A program made the position numbers and the translations under genes. Shown here piece after piece: positions 46,101 through 56,793 of a stretch of 64,000 nucleotides of DNA. This stretch comes from Brachycybe producta (Eukaryota > Arthropoda > Diplopoda > Playtdesmida > Andrognathidae), in contig JAUPFP010000044.1 in assembly GCA_036925085.1 (NCBI GenBank), positions 868,001-932,000 on the forward strand, given 5' to 3'. The notes under the pieces are model-generated. The model did not search any database and was not told the origin of the DNA. It saw only the letters and a list, made by a program, of their open reading frames with translations. Position 1 is the first letter of the stretch; each line of letters starts with the position of its first letter.

Positions 46101-49100
46101 CCACTAGTTACTACATTATTATTCTTTTAAAAAGCTTTTTTTGTCAAATTTTCAGTAGGTTTTTTTCTTCTTCTTACTTATCTTATTAAACATATGCAAG
46201 TAATAAGCATTGACGACATACGGATGTGTCAAAATTTTTGATCTGAAATTTAAAAGTTAATAAGGAAAAAACAATTATTTAAGGACCATTTAGGAGGATG
46301 ATTGAAGCCTGGATTTCTTTACTCGAATGTTTTTCTCGCCATTTGTTTGCTGTACGCCTCGTAAAACGAACGTCTTCCACGAACGTAACTTTGGATTACG
46401 TTTTCGAAGAATGTATTCACACTGACATTGATCTATGGGTGAAAAATATCGTTTCAGTTATTGATTTTTTAGTTTTGAAAGTTCATTTTTTTTTTCTCAA
46501 TGATAATACTCAACGTTTTCAGCCATATTTTCAACGTGACTGTCATTGTACAATGAGTCTGCTCCTATGAAATGGCCTTTCATTTGTTCTACCTGTAAAA
46601 TTTGAAACTGGATACTTGAATTTCATCTTAAACCCTCTAAACAGGGTTTCAAAACACAGAAGAAAAAAAAACTATTTTAATAAATACGCTATTAAGATGG
46701 ATGTTGCGGTTTAACTAAGAAGAGTACAGTGGAAACCGTTTGACGTGAAATGAAAAGACCTAGAAACTTTTTTTTGTTTTAAAAGAAAGAATTTTTATGC
46801 TTTTCGGAGAAATCGGACCGAAAATATATTTCGTTTTATCCGATTTTCCATGTTAAAAGAATGTTTATGCTATTTCTATTGAATCTTACCAAAATATATT
46901 TTGTCTTTTTTGATCTTTTTTGTGTTAAAAGAATTTTATGTTATTCTAATGAATTGGATCGAAATTGTCGGATAGTATTTTTTGTGTTAAAAGAAGGAAT
47001 TTTTATATTTTTATATATTTTTTATTTTTATATTTTTATATTTTTACCAAAAATATATTTCGAGTTTTTGTGTGTTATTTAAGGGACCGAACTGTGAATA
47101 TTTTTCGTATTATACGATTTTTTTCGTGGTAAAAGAATGAATTTTTGTGCTTATTCTAAGGAATAAGACCGAAAATATATTTCGTGTTATCCGATTTTTC
47201 ATGTTAAAAAAGAAATAATTTTTATAGAACCGAACAAAAAATATATTTTGTGTTATCCGTTTTTATGTTAAACGGTTTTTAATGTTTAATTAAGGTAATT
47301 TTAGTATAAGGTTTTTTTTTATATTGGAACTCTAGCCATAGAGGGTTCAAGTTAAAATTCAAGTGCCAAATTGCATTATTGTTGATGGCATCAATCAATA
47401 TCTTTCTTTCTGTGATTTTCAATGGTTCTAAGGCCTTGTTTCCACTGGGGTGATAATTTGAACTTTTTGAAAATTTCAACTGGTGAAAAATTGAACAAAC
47501 GTGGCGCCCAGCCTATTCACTATCATCACTATCTTCTGTTTTTCACCAGTTGAAATTATCAAACAGTTCAAATTTTCACGCCCAGTGGAAACAAGGCTTA
47601 ATAATGCAATGATTATACCTTCAATTTCGCTCTGTCTTTACTTTGTCCATCCAACCAATCGAGTGTTTCAAGATATTTTAGAAAACTTCCCTTCAGATTA
47701 AGAAAGATGGCGTTTACCTAAAATTTAAAAGAAACATTTGCAATTGTGATTTCGAAAACGTTTTTTTTTTATCCGAAGTTTCCACTCCTTACGTCCTTTT
47801 CAATATAAGTCAGTACTTGTCTCGGAAAACTTCGTACGTACATCGCCGATAAGATGTCTGAGAATACTGTTTTGGTAGCCTCGACACAAAACTGAAACCT
47901 AGGAAAGTCCGTCTGAAAATATCGCAACATTGTTAAAAAAAAGTTTTCGTAACTTTATCGTGATAATTGCGGGAAGTCGTCGTCTTGAAACTGACATCCA
48001 CATTTATGAGTTCCCAAAGAACATTTCTTGCAAATATGGCAATGGCTGCATTATTTATAACCCTAATTAGAATAGAGGAAGAAAAAACAACAAATTATGA
48101 TTTAAGATGGCTGAATAGATATATATTTTGTTTTTGGTCACCCGGATGGCGCCACTGCAGTGGCTACTGCTATGCTCCATAGATGTTTTTGCAAAAAAAA
48201 AAAAAAAATTGGACGCAAAAACGTCAAGCAAACTTTAGAAACAACATTATGAAACAATTCAAATTGGTTTACAAACTAGAATGGTACAAGATAAAAAAAT
48301 AAACAATTTTATAGTTCAGTTTGAAAATAACCCATTTTGAGGTTTTTTTTCATTGAAATTTCATGAAAAACTACTATTTTCGCTTTTTTCAAACCGTCAT
48401 AAAAAGTTTATTTTTAAAGATATCATCACGAAAAAACAACTTTTAGCATTATCACCAACTATTCTAGTTTCTAATGTTTCTCCTGAAAAACGTTCGCTCA
48501 AAAAATATAAATTTTCTCAAAACCGTCGGTGGGAAGAACATAATAGCCACTGCAGTGGCGCCATCCGGAGAGACGAAAACAAAATAAATATCTATTCAGC
48601 CACCTTAAAATTAGATTCATATAAATAATTTTTGATTTGATAAATTTTTTCCCTCACCTTAAACTGTGTTTGTCAATGAGTTCATTGAGCTTCTTGAAGT
48701 AATACGGATAAATGACAAGAATTTCATTTTGTTCTTCTTCTTCAAAATCAACTTCTGGAAGAAGTTGTTGAAACAAAAATTTCCATTCAATCTATATGAA
48801 AGAAAATTTTGAACTTTAAATCCGTTTTGGAGTTTGGAAACAATTTGCAGTTCGGTTTATACGTTCGGAAGAAAATGTTGTAACTCTCGAATAGAATAGA
48901 TTCGATCTAATTCGCCTTTGCCATCAGCTTGTTTGAGTTTTTTTGGTAGAGGAACAATCTGTGGTTTGAGATATGAATTTAGTTTAAAATTAAAAGCAGA
49001 AATGGTTTAAAATGTATAATGGAATTAATAGGGCTCGGAGTCTTATGCAAAATATCAAGCAAATGTTTCTCAATTTGTGGCCCACGCTTCCAATTAGTGA

Positions 49101-52100
49101 AGTAATTATCATCATCATTAGAGCAACCTGACATCTAGCCTCTCACCAGTCTTTTTGACTGGTGAGAGGCTAGATGTCAGGTTACTATCAGTTGTCAACT
49201 AAGAGTTCTAGCCTCTAACCAGTGTTTTTAATTAAAAAAAGCCTTAATTGTTGGTTGATCTCGAAACGAGATTGTAATTATTTCACAATTGGCTCTTGGC
49301 CGGGCCACAAATTGAGAAACATTTGGCTTGATATTTTGCATAAAAATCCGAGCTCTAATAATTAGTTACTTCTCTGAGGTCCGAAAGGAAATGTTTGATT
49401 TCTTGTTCGAAGATAACTTGTGTCGGATCTTCTTTAGTCCTGTTTAGATGTTTTCGTAAGAAAGTCCACATTTTCTCATCCGTTTTCTGATCAGCTGAAA
49501 TCTGTCAGACATTTTTTTTAGGTTGTGATTTCGTAAAAAATAGTTTTATGCAAATTTATTTTAAAGATTACCTTCATGAAATTGTAAATTAAAGTATTGT
49601 CGATTTTGATTCTTGATTTGAGTAGAAGTTGAAAGAATTCTTCGTACTGTTCAGTTAGATTATTTCGGTCCGTTCTGGTTATGTTTTCGTGAAGCTTCGC
49701 ATTTGAAGACATTTCGAAACATATAGTTTTAATACATAAAAAGTCTTGAAAAGTATGAAAACGTTCAAAAGTTCATTACGTTTGATGCTAAATTGATTTT
49801 CGAACGTTTATCCTTGGTATTCTTGTGTTCTGAGATGACGCTGGACAGTGACGGCAATCCTAACTACAGAAATCAAACATCAAATTAGAGAAGAAAAAAA
49901 AAACATCCCGCAAGTTAAGCTTAAACTATGATACAGGATAAAACTTTATAGTAAATTTAGAGATAGTTTTTAAGTAACGTTTTAGAATATGGCCGTAAAG
50001 CTTGCTGCACATATCGGATCGGAACGAATCGAAATATTTTGATATGGTAACAAGCCTTTCAATGGAGCCCGCCGACGTGGCGTGGCGATCCGATCCAAGC
50101 TAGTGTGCTAGGCTTCAAAATATTCCGATTCATTCCGTTCCGATCTGATATATAGTATGCGGCAAGCCTAAAAGTTTATTTTCAAAGATATCATCATAAA
50201 TAGGCCATTACTCTTCTAGTTTTAAGTAAAGTTTTAAAATCTATTCTTAAAATATTGTTTTCAAACGAAGGGCGCCGGAATCCCTCTAGGTATAAGTAAG
50301 ATTTACACAGGCAGTTAGAAATCGTGGAAAACCTAATTGGTTGGTTATGTAGTCTGACGTCACATGCTCCGCCCTTTTCAACATCGAACCACACAACAAA
50401 CCAATTATAGAAGTTGCCGGTCGTCATAACAAGGGTGGAGCCAACTGAAGTTCTCCCCGATTTCTAACTGCCTGTAGATTTGCTGAGATTTTCATCTTAA
50501 GAAGCTAGCGTCTCCAGTGTGCACGTGCTGTACGATGCGATGCACGCGAAATTTGACATTGTCCAGAAATATGGTCTCGATTCTAACTACCTTACGGTCT
50601 TCAAACTGTGTTTTGAACACTAATTGAAGTTGCAATCGCTTCTTGAATGTTCTCGTCAGGTTTTAATGTCTTTAGGTTGCAATATTCAAATTTTTATTTT
50701 ATGCAATTTTGAATTACGCGCTAATTAATTGCTAAGCCCATGTTAAAGACCTATGACCTTTAAAAAAATTCATTTTGCTGACTACATTTCAGTTCTTCAG
50801 AACATCTTTGCGCTTTTAAGAGAAATTCTGTGTATTCCTCAGTATGTTCTTCGGGTATTTTCGTGGTATTTCGAATTGTCATTTGGTTAATGTTAGAGCC
50901 ATTCGAGTCACTTTGAAAACGCAAAATTGACCAAGTTTTATGGCAAAAGCAAACTCTTAAGAGTGTTTCTATGCTCTTAACCATGTGGTGACAATGCCAC
51001 GGCGCTTACAACAATGATTAGTTTGTTTGAATTCCTCGTGTCCACATCGACACCGACATCGAAAAAAGAATCGCCATTCATAAGTAAGAGTTTTGCGAGG
51101 ACATTCGTCAAATGCCATGTCGTAACGTCGGTCTTTCTGTTGTTCTTAATGTCCACCTCGTAGAATCTTCCAATGGAATTCATTATCTTTTGAGCTGATT
51201 AATTGGGAATAAAATTGGATTTAGAAAAAATGACATTGATCACCAGCACTGAAAAGCATAAATGAAACAAATTAAGACAGATATTCTGAATTTGTAAATT
51301 CACCTGGTTCGATGCCACGCGCGAGAATCTTCTTTTCTGAAGTGCAGCTCTTGTAAAAGTGTTTCACTGTTTCGAAAGCGCTTAAATGTCCCGATGTTTG
51401 ATCGGATTCCAACAAATCTTTACGAAGAAAATGGCGTATCAAAATTAAACCAAGTGTCAGAATTTGATCGGGCCAACTAAACTCAATTAAACATAATTAA
51501 TATGTTTAATTTCAACTAATTTAATCATTGATGCTGAATGAAATTATTATCGCGACCTATACGCATTTTTAAACTTGGTGTTAAAAGTAGAAGGAAAAAC
51601 AATCGAATTTCAATCGGATTTGTTTTTAAAGCTGTACAATTATTGGTTTTTCTTCATATACTTACGTCGTAATGTTTCGTCAACTCTTTGTACCATTTCT
51701 CCGGCAAAAATGGACCTAAGAAGTTCTTCTCCGTGAATTCCGTTTACTTTTTGCCATCCTCCGCATGCAAATCTGTGAAAGTTTTCGCACGGATTTTCAC
51801 GTTCATCCATAAAGCTTAGCATTCGATGTGCGACTCGAACACATTCCGAAGAACTGCAGATGAGTTTCGAACTACTCGAGTCCTTAGTTCCTTTGTCCAC
51901 TTTATTTGGGTTACTTTCGTTCCATAGCGACTTCAAATAAGAATTTGTTTACAAGAAAATCTATTAAATTCAATTCAAAACTAAAGATTTACGTGGGCCT
52001 AATGGACGTAAAAAGTAAAGTTTAAAAGAAATATGTTGAAATTATTTGCTATAATGGACGACACATCTTTGTCTATAAACTTTTCACGTCAATCTGATTA

Positions 52101-53506
52101 GCATTTTTCACACAAAAAATGGTTTAATTTGTTTATCTTCAAAATGCCATTAGGGACACATATGTGTCCAGAACTGTTACAATGACAAGTGTGACACCCT
52201 GTATTCACAGAGTTGTGGAACACCCTGTCGTAATTCCTTTCTGACAGTATGGCACCCCTTGGTGCACAGATGTTCAGACTTGGGTGGGGCGAATTCTGAG
52301 TGAATTCGTGGAACCCAGTTTGACCGTGAGAATTGGGAATAGAGTCCCAGAAATACCTTTCCTTTTAAGGTAGAATCCCCAGCCCAGGGCAATGATTGGC
52401 CCAGTTGGTAAATCATTGAGCCCTGAGGTGACAGTTGCCCCTCCCAGGAGACCAAACAAGTGTACCGTGAGACTTATGCGTGAGGACAGTTAGAGTTATA
52501 GAGTTTTGAACTAGAGAGTTCACGTCCTAACTCAGTTGATTAAGAGTTCAAGTTGAATGTAAAAACAAGAGTGTTTACAACAATGTAACGTATATCAGAG
52601 TAAAGAGTTTTATATTGTATTTACGTGAACTTGTGTAAGTGTTGTGGTCATTTTGGGGGTTCCAAACCCCATTAAATCAAGGTACCAACAGAGGTCCTCG
52701 GACACAGTCTGAGTCCCTCTGCTTGGGACCTCCAGAAACTAAAGTTACACAGGAGACAAGTGCCGTCGACGTTGTCACGCCTCATACCGAAGATTCCCGA
52801 GAGAAACAAGGTCTTTTTGTGTGCCTTACAAGAGTGACTGCATCGGTCGTACAATTCAATGTCGCGAGCGGTAAAGTCAACCCCCTCAGCAACGGCTGGC
52901 CCGCCGACAACAGAGTCGGCACAGGCACCCCCGATTCAGCAGAGAAGTCGAAACGGGGGCACCAAAGGGCCAGCATCGTCACACAAGTGCAGTTTATTCA
53001 AGGATTCACAACAGAGTGAATCTTATCTTAATTACTGGAAAATATTTGATCGCAGTTTTTAAATGACGATCACATCAGCAATATTTACAACGTCTTACAG
53101 AAAACGCTGAATTTCGTTTTTTTCTTTTTGCAAGAAAATGTTCAAGATTCATTGCAATATTCGACTTATTTCTTGCAAAGACTATTGCGAGGAAAATAGC
53201 AAGTGTGTTCGCTGCTTTAATTTAAGTCATTTCTTTATGAATTTGAGCTTAACAGTATTTGAAGATGTTGATACTTACTCCGAATTTGGATGATGGCCCA
53301 TTGGAAGAAGGCAATGAAGGGTTTTTCTTACTAAATGTTCCGAGCTGTTGTTGTTGTTGGTCGTTTTCCGTCAGATGCGTTCGTACGTACAAGGTGACAA
53401 TGACAAATGTTGCGATAACAATTACGAAAAAAGTTGCCAATGCGAAAATAAGCGATTTTTCTAAAGTTGTTCTTCGTTTCCAACAAGATTGTGATGTTTC
53501 GGCCAT
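43181..53506 (-). CDS. M13 zinc metallopeptidase (neprilysin / endothelin-converting-enzyme family)
   Basis: Predicted type II membrane endopeptidase cleaving extracellular peptides. Twenty-one exons, minus strand: 53279-53506, 51666-51930, 51304-51417, 51010-51194, 49780-49863, 49572-49694, 49370-49501, 48863-48958, 48658-48791, 47954-48062, 47793-47912, 47619-47717, 46515-46592, 46323-46432, 46178-46242, 45460-45579, 44840-44991, 44700-44765, 44492-44587, 43825-43901, 43181-43277. All phases match; 2550 nt, 849 aa, longer than the usual 700-770. A transmembrane segment spans about residues 19-43. ENFHRFACGGW marks the start of the ectodomain. The catalytic features are NAYY (637-640), HEIMH (678-682) with E679, and the third ligand E747 in NENLAD. 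The family's usual C-terminal C-x-x-W is absent: the protein ends CKL. Intron 10 is only 41 nt with a weak donor (GTTACG). Most long introns carry MITEs. Confidence 0.94.
43345..43500. mobile_element. MITE-like family H, copy 2 (M13 intron 20)
   Basis: AAAGTGGTCGGCGTGTGGTC near 43350 is inverted against GGTCACACGCCGACCAGTT near 43477, with an inner GTTGACTATCAACCA / ACCATTGGTAGTCGAC pair. Related to 11965-12085. Confidence 0.75.
45112..45438. mobile_element. MITE with ATTCACCAAAAGAGC ends (M13 intron 16)
   Basis: ATTCACCAAAAGAGCAAACG on the left and GCTCGCTCTTTTGGTGAAT on the right are inverted. AGCGAGCATG and gagcgagcgaatgtttgctcttgctcg sit inside. It is a single copy in this window. Confidence 0.8.
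45924..46068. mobile_element. Palindromic MITE family K, copy 1 (M13 intron 15)
   Basis: Nearly perfect arms of about 60 nt: CACAGGCAATTGTGCCCAGC... and ...GCTGGGCACAATTGCCTGTG. Near the centre are CTGACGTCA and AAAAGGGCGG, both shared with the element at 50306-50476. Confidence 0.9.
46728..47285. mobile_element. Pogo-related repeat with GTGTTATCCG modules (M13 intron 12)
   Basis: Starts ACAGTGGAAACCGTTTGACG and ends TGTTAAACGGTTTTT. Internally, modules of about 75-100 bp (aaagaatttttatg...gaccgaaaatatatttcgtgttatccg) repeat five or six times. Same modules as 26150-26560. Confidence 0.65.
47429..47601. mobile_element. Short MITE with long inverted arms (M13 intron 12)
   Basis: TAAGGCCTTGTTTCCACTGG on the left and CCAGTGGAAACAAGGCTTA on the right. 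The arms extend about 60 nt (CAACTGGTGAAAAA / TTTTTCACCAGTTG). It ends about 18 bp from exon 12. Confidence 0.9.
48102..48608. mobile_element. MITE family C, complete copy (M13 intron 9)
   Basis: TTAAGATGGCTGAATAGATA left, TATCTATTCAGCCACCTTAA right. Next inside are GGATGGCGCCACTGCAGTGGC and GCCACTGCAGTGGCGCCATCC, then GCAAAAACGTCAAGC, AAACTAGAATGGTA and CTATTCTAGTTTCTAA. Confidence 0.9.
49031..49355. mobile_element. MITE family A copy with TA flanks (M13 intron 7)
   Basis: TA-GGGCTCGGAGTCTTATGC left, GCATAAAAATCCGAGCTC-TA right. The central region has CTAGCCTCTCACCAGTCTTT and the opposite-strand copy GGTGAGAGGCTAGATGTC back to back, longer than in other copies. The right end lies about 14 nt from the 3' edge of exon 7 (49370), inside the donor side of the intron. 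Confidence 0.9.
49997..50170. mobile_element. MITE with GCTTGCTGCACATATCGGATC-type ends (M13 intron 4)
   Basis: AAGCTTGCTGCACATATCGG on the left and TGATATATAGTATGCGGCAAGC on the right. The arms share GGATCGGAACGAATCGAAAT / TTCCGATTCATTCCGTTCC. Confidence 0.85.
50306..50476. mobile_element. Palindromic MITE family K, copy 2 (M13 intron 4)
   Basis: ACACAGGCAGTTAGAAATCG and CGATTTCTAACTGCCTGTAG form the ends. CTGACGTCACATG and TCCGCCCTTTTC inside are shared with 45924-46068. Confidence 0.85.
50503..50978 (-). mobile_element. MITE family L, reverse copy (M13 intron 4)
   Basis: AGCTAGCGTCTCCAGTG and GAGTGTTTCTATGCTCTT are partly inverted. On the minus strand a stretch reads KIPEEHTEEYTEFLLK, which aligns with LKPEEHSKEYAKCFLK from the plus strand of 59440-59936. 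Confidence 0.65.
52170..53015. mobile_element. GC-rich insertion, possibly LTR-retrotransposon remnant (M13 intron 1)
   Basis: Base composition changes sharply between about 52170 and 53015 within an AT-rich intron. It begins TGTTACAATGACAAGTGTGA, includes ACACCCTGT repeated at 52193 and 52221, and GGGGGTTCCAAACCCC (hairpin) near 52654, then 'ggtaccaacagaggtcc'. The 126-codon open frame at 52639-53019 has no motif I recognise. An LTR plus leader is plausible from the TGT start, but no matching second LTR is present. Confidence 0.4.
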
Positions 53507-54160
53507 TTTCTACGGCTGTTTTTCAATAAAAAGAAAAATTGACGGTATTTTTTTACCAACTTGGATGAATGAAAAAAAAAGTGTTTCGAAGAAAACAATT
53601 CGATTGGAAAATTATTCTTCGAATTAATTTATATAATTTGGTTTTTGACTTCGTGTACTTATCACTGGGTTTTATGACATTTAAGCGAATCATAATTTAT
53701 AAACAAGATTAATTGTGAAATACATGTAATAAGAAATTTCTTCCGGAAAATATAGAAACATCTAAACAGTTTTTTTTTTACAAATATACTTGTTACTTAC
53801 TTGGTATATACACATTTCCAACTTCCTTTCCTGCCTGAAAGAGAGGCTAAAATAAAGTATACATAGGGATTTTAACTGTTTCAGACATTTGTATTACCGG
53901 ATGTAAGTTTGGGAAAAAACTTTTTTTGTTGTTTTGAGAGGGAAATCACTTTTGGGGTGGGCTGCCCCAACATCTGGACCAATGATGATAAAAACATCTC
54001 GTAAAATCTTTATAACATTTTTGACATCTTGTCATCTTCATGTAGTCATAATTAAAAAGTTTTGTTCGGCTTGAATTTCACGCGATTTTGGAAGTTCCTC
54101 TCCCCCCCCCCCCTCACTAATATAGTAATATCGATCAGATTTTAGATCGATATACGTGAC
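53507..54160. promoter_or_regulatory. Upstream region of the M13 peptidase
   Basis: AT-rich sequence before the start codon at 53504-53506. No promoter element is distinct. A C-run (about 54103-54113) precedes a family-C element. Confidence 0.3.
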
Positions 54161-54660
54161 TTATGGTGGCTGAATAGATATTTATTTTGTTTTTGTTCCT
54201 CCAGGATGGCGATACTGTAGTCGCTGTTCTGTTCTATAGGAGGTTTCTTCCTGACTTCCGCGGTTTTAAGAAAATTTATATGTTTAAGCGAACGTTTTTC
54301 AGGAGAAACATTACGAAAAAATTCAAAGTGTTTTAGAAACTAGAATAGTTGGCGATAATGCTAAAAGTTTTTTTTCATATGATGATATCTTTCAAAATAA
54401 ACTTTTTATGCGGAAATAGTTTTTCCAATAAAACATTTTGAAAATGACCCATTTTCAAACTGAGCTATAAAATGTTTTATTTTTTAAGATATTGGGCCAT
54501 GTTAAACTTTTACCATAATCTTCTACCATTCTAGTTTTTAAAGAATTTCAGTTTTTTGTAATGTTGTGTCTAAAAACGTTTGGTTGACGTTTTTTCGTCC
54601 AATGTTTTTTTTTTTACAAAAACATCTATGGAGCTTTGCAGTGGCTTCTGCGGCGGCTTC
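54161..54660. mobile_element. MITE family C, right-truncated copy
   Basis: Left part TGGTGGCTGAATAGATATTT, then AGGATGGCGATACTGTAGTCG. The centre holds AAACTAGAATAGTTGGCGAT and ACCATTCTAGTTTTTAAA. The right end stops at 'acatctatggagctttgcagtggc'. Confidence 0.75.
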
Positions 54661-54977
54661 AACCACTTTGTGGTACCGCTAAGTAACGCCACATAAAGTG
54701 GTCCATGTGTTACAAGTCAGTATTAATTAACTTAACATTAATATATACGAAAACAAAGAAAAACCTAATGAAGAAATAATAAAGGGAACAAGGACTTCCT
54801 TTTTTTTTGTTCATTTCCCATAGATTTCAAAATGCTGACACATTTGTTCAACACAGTATATGATTTTATAAATGTCAAACTTCAAATATATGAAGAAGAA
54901 AAAAAACATTAGTAGCTAAATATAGGTCTACAATAGTTGTCCAAAAACTAAGTCTCCATCTATTACCCGAACACAGC

Positions 54978-55435
54978 TTACGTGACTGAATAGATATTTA
55001 TTTTGCTCTTTGTCAACACAGATGGCGCCACTACAGTGGCTTATGCAAAGGTTCACAGATGTTTTTGGAAAAATGTGGAAGCAAAAACATCAAGCAAAAA
55101 AATCGAAAAAAATCAAATTGTTTTCAAAACTAGAATGATCGAAGATTATGCTAAACGTTTTTTTTTTCATGGCAATATCTTAAACATTAAACATTTTATA
55201 GTTCCGTTTGAAAATGACCCGTTTTTAGGTTTTCCCCATTTCATGAAAAACAATTTTCCCTTTTTTCAAACGGTTATAAAAAGTTTATTTTTAAAGATAT
55301 CATCATGAAAAAACTTTTAGCATTATCGCCAACTATTCTAGTTTTTAAAACACTTTGATTTTTTTTTGTAATGTTTTTTCCTGAAAGTCGTTCGCTTGAA
55401 AAAGCATGAATTTTCGCAAAACTGCTGTTTGAGGG
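54978..55435. mobile_element. MITE family C, right-truncated copy
   Basis: GTGACTGAATAGATATTTAT, AGATGGCGCCACTACAGTGGC, AAAACTAGAATGATCGAAG, CAACTATTCTAGTTTTTAAAA. It is in the same orientation as the copy 300 bp to the left. Confidence 0.75.
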
Positions 55436-55449
55436 TAAAAAACAAAATA

Positions 55450-55832
55450 CTATAACTCACTCCGAGTCACTCGCGTCCACTCCTGAAATCGTCTAACATT
55501 TTATACGTTCAGTGCAGACTCACTGAGAATGTATTACACCCAAGTGATTCATTTCGGCCGCTTTTCCAGTTCACGTTGCACGTGAAACACCTCAAAGACG
55601 CCCACTCTGAATTGGGCCTAACTTTTGAAGCGTGCACTACACATTGGAAGTGAAGACATTCTTACCTTCCAGACTACCCTTGGAATATATTGCATCCAAG
55701 AGTTCCATTCCCACTCTTCTGGTTCATCTGCAATTGAAGTTTCGAAGTTGCAATGCTTCGAGCATCTATAGAAAACGCGTCAATGACGCCCATCAGGACG
55801 ATATATCGTCCTGAATTGAGATAACTCACTCA
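55450..55832. repeat. Two tandem units, about 180-190 bp each
   Basis: TAACTCACTCCGAGTCACTC...GACGCCCACTCTGAATTGGG is followed by a diverged second copy with ATTGCATCCAAGAGTTCCATT...GACGCCCATCAGGACG...CTGAATTGAG. CG-richer than its surroundings; no coding evidence. Confidence 0.55.
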
Positions 55833-56284
55833 ACTACTCCTGTTACAATCTTTGTGCTAAACTATTACAAGCGCCATTTATCCTCTGAAATATTATAAAA
55901 AATACGTTAATTTCAATGAATTAATGGATGACATCATTGATTATCTTAAAAATAAATCTCTTTATTTGGTCTGCAGTAAACACTTTTCACATAGTACTAA
56001 ACAACAGTTGCCTTTTATAATACTGCATTTTGTATACAAAATCAATGGATAGAAAAAGAATCCAAATAAAATTAATGAAAAACACACACACAAAAAAGTT
56101 TGAATATATTTAAGTAGCCGAATGAATTTTTCATTGGTTTTCTTAACTAATGTAATAAACAAAATTAAATCATTTTGTATACTGGATTCATTTTATCCTT
56201 GTTCATATTTGGTATATTAATGTTTTTTTTACACACAATATGTAAACAATGAAATGAGCTTAATTGTTGTTTTACGAAGAATGT

Positions 56285-56525
56285 TAACTGAAATCACTTA
56301 ATAATATTTTAATGTTAATATCTTTCAGAGTAAACTTTACATGGATTCCTTTTAAACTGACATAAAAAGCTCATTTTAAAAGATACCAACATGAAAATAC
56401 TTTTAAGCCATTGAGCTACCCTTCTAGTTTATGAAACATGTTCTAGAATTCTTTTCATTTTTGCTCCTGAAGGACGGAATAACCAAAAGTTCAAAAAGGA
56501 GGCGTTTACACTTTAAACCCACCTA
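56285..56525. mobile_element. Family B MITE, left-truncated copy
   Basis: Starts inside at ACTGAAATCACTTAATAAT, continues with AAAAGATACCAACATGAAAA, ctacccttctagtttatgaaac, and ends GCGTTTACACTTTAAACCCACCT. It lies just past the 3' end of the sugar transporter. Confidence 0.75.
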
Positions 56526-56793
56526 AAAATGTAAACGTAAAACCAAGAAACATATAATATATTTTGCACTTTGTGTATTTTTTTGAACGATCAACGCTCA
56601 AAAAACCCTTTGAGGAATCCGGACTATAAAAAATACCAAACACTGAAGCGTGTAAAATTCACTTCAAATACTTAATTTAAAACTCATTTTTAAATAAATC
56701 AATTTGGAATGTATTTTTACATCCTATCAATATTCCGTTTTTGCTCTCGAATGTGAAAAAAAAAATGTTATTTCGACAAATTGCGATATGACG

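Noticed and set aside
52639..53019. 126-codon frame as a host gene
   Set aside because: Inside M13 intron 1 on the opposite strand, no splice context, within the GC-rich insertion; better explained as part of an element.
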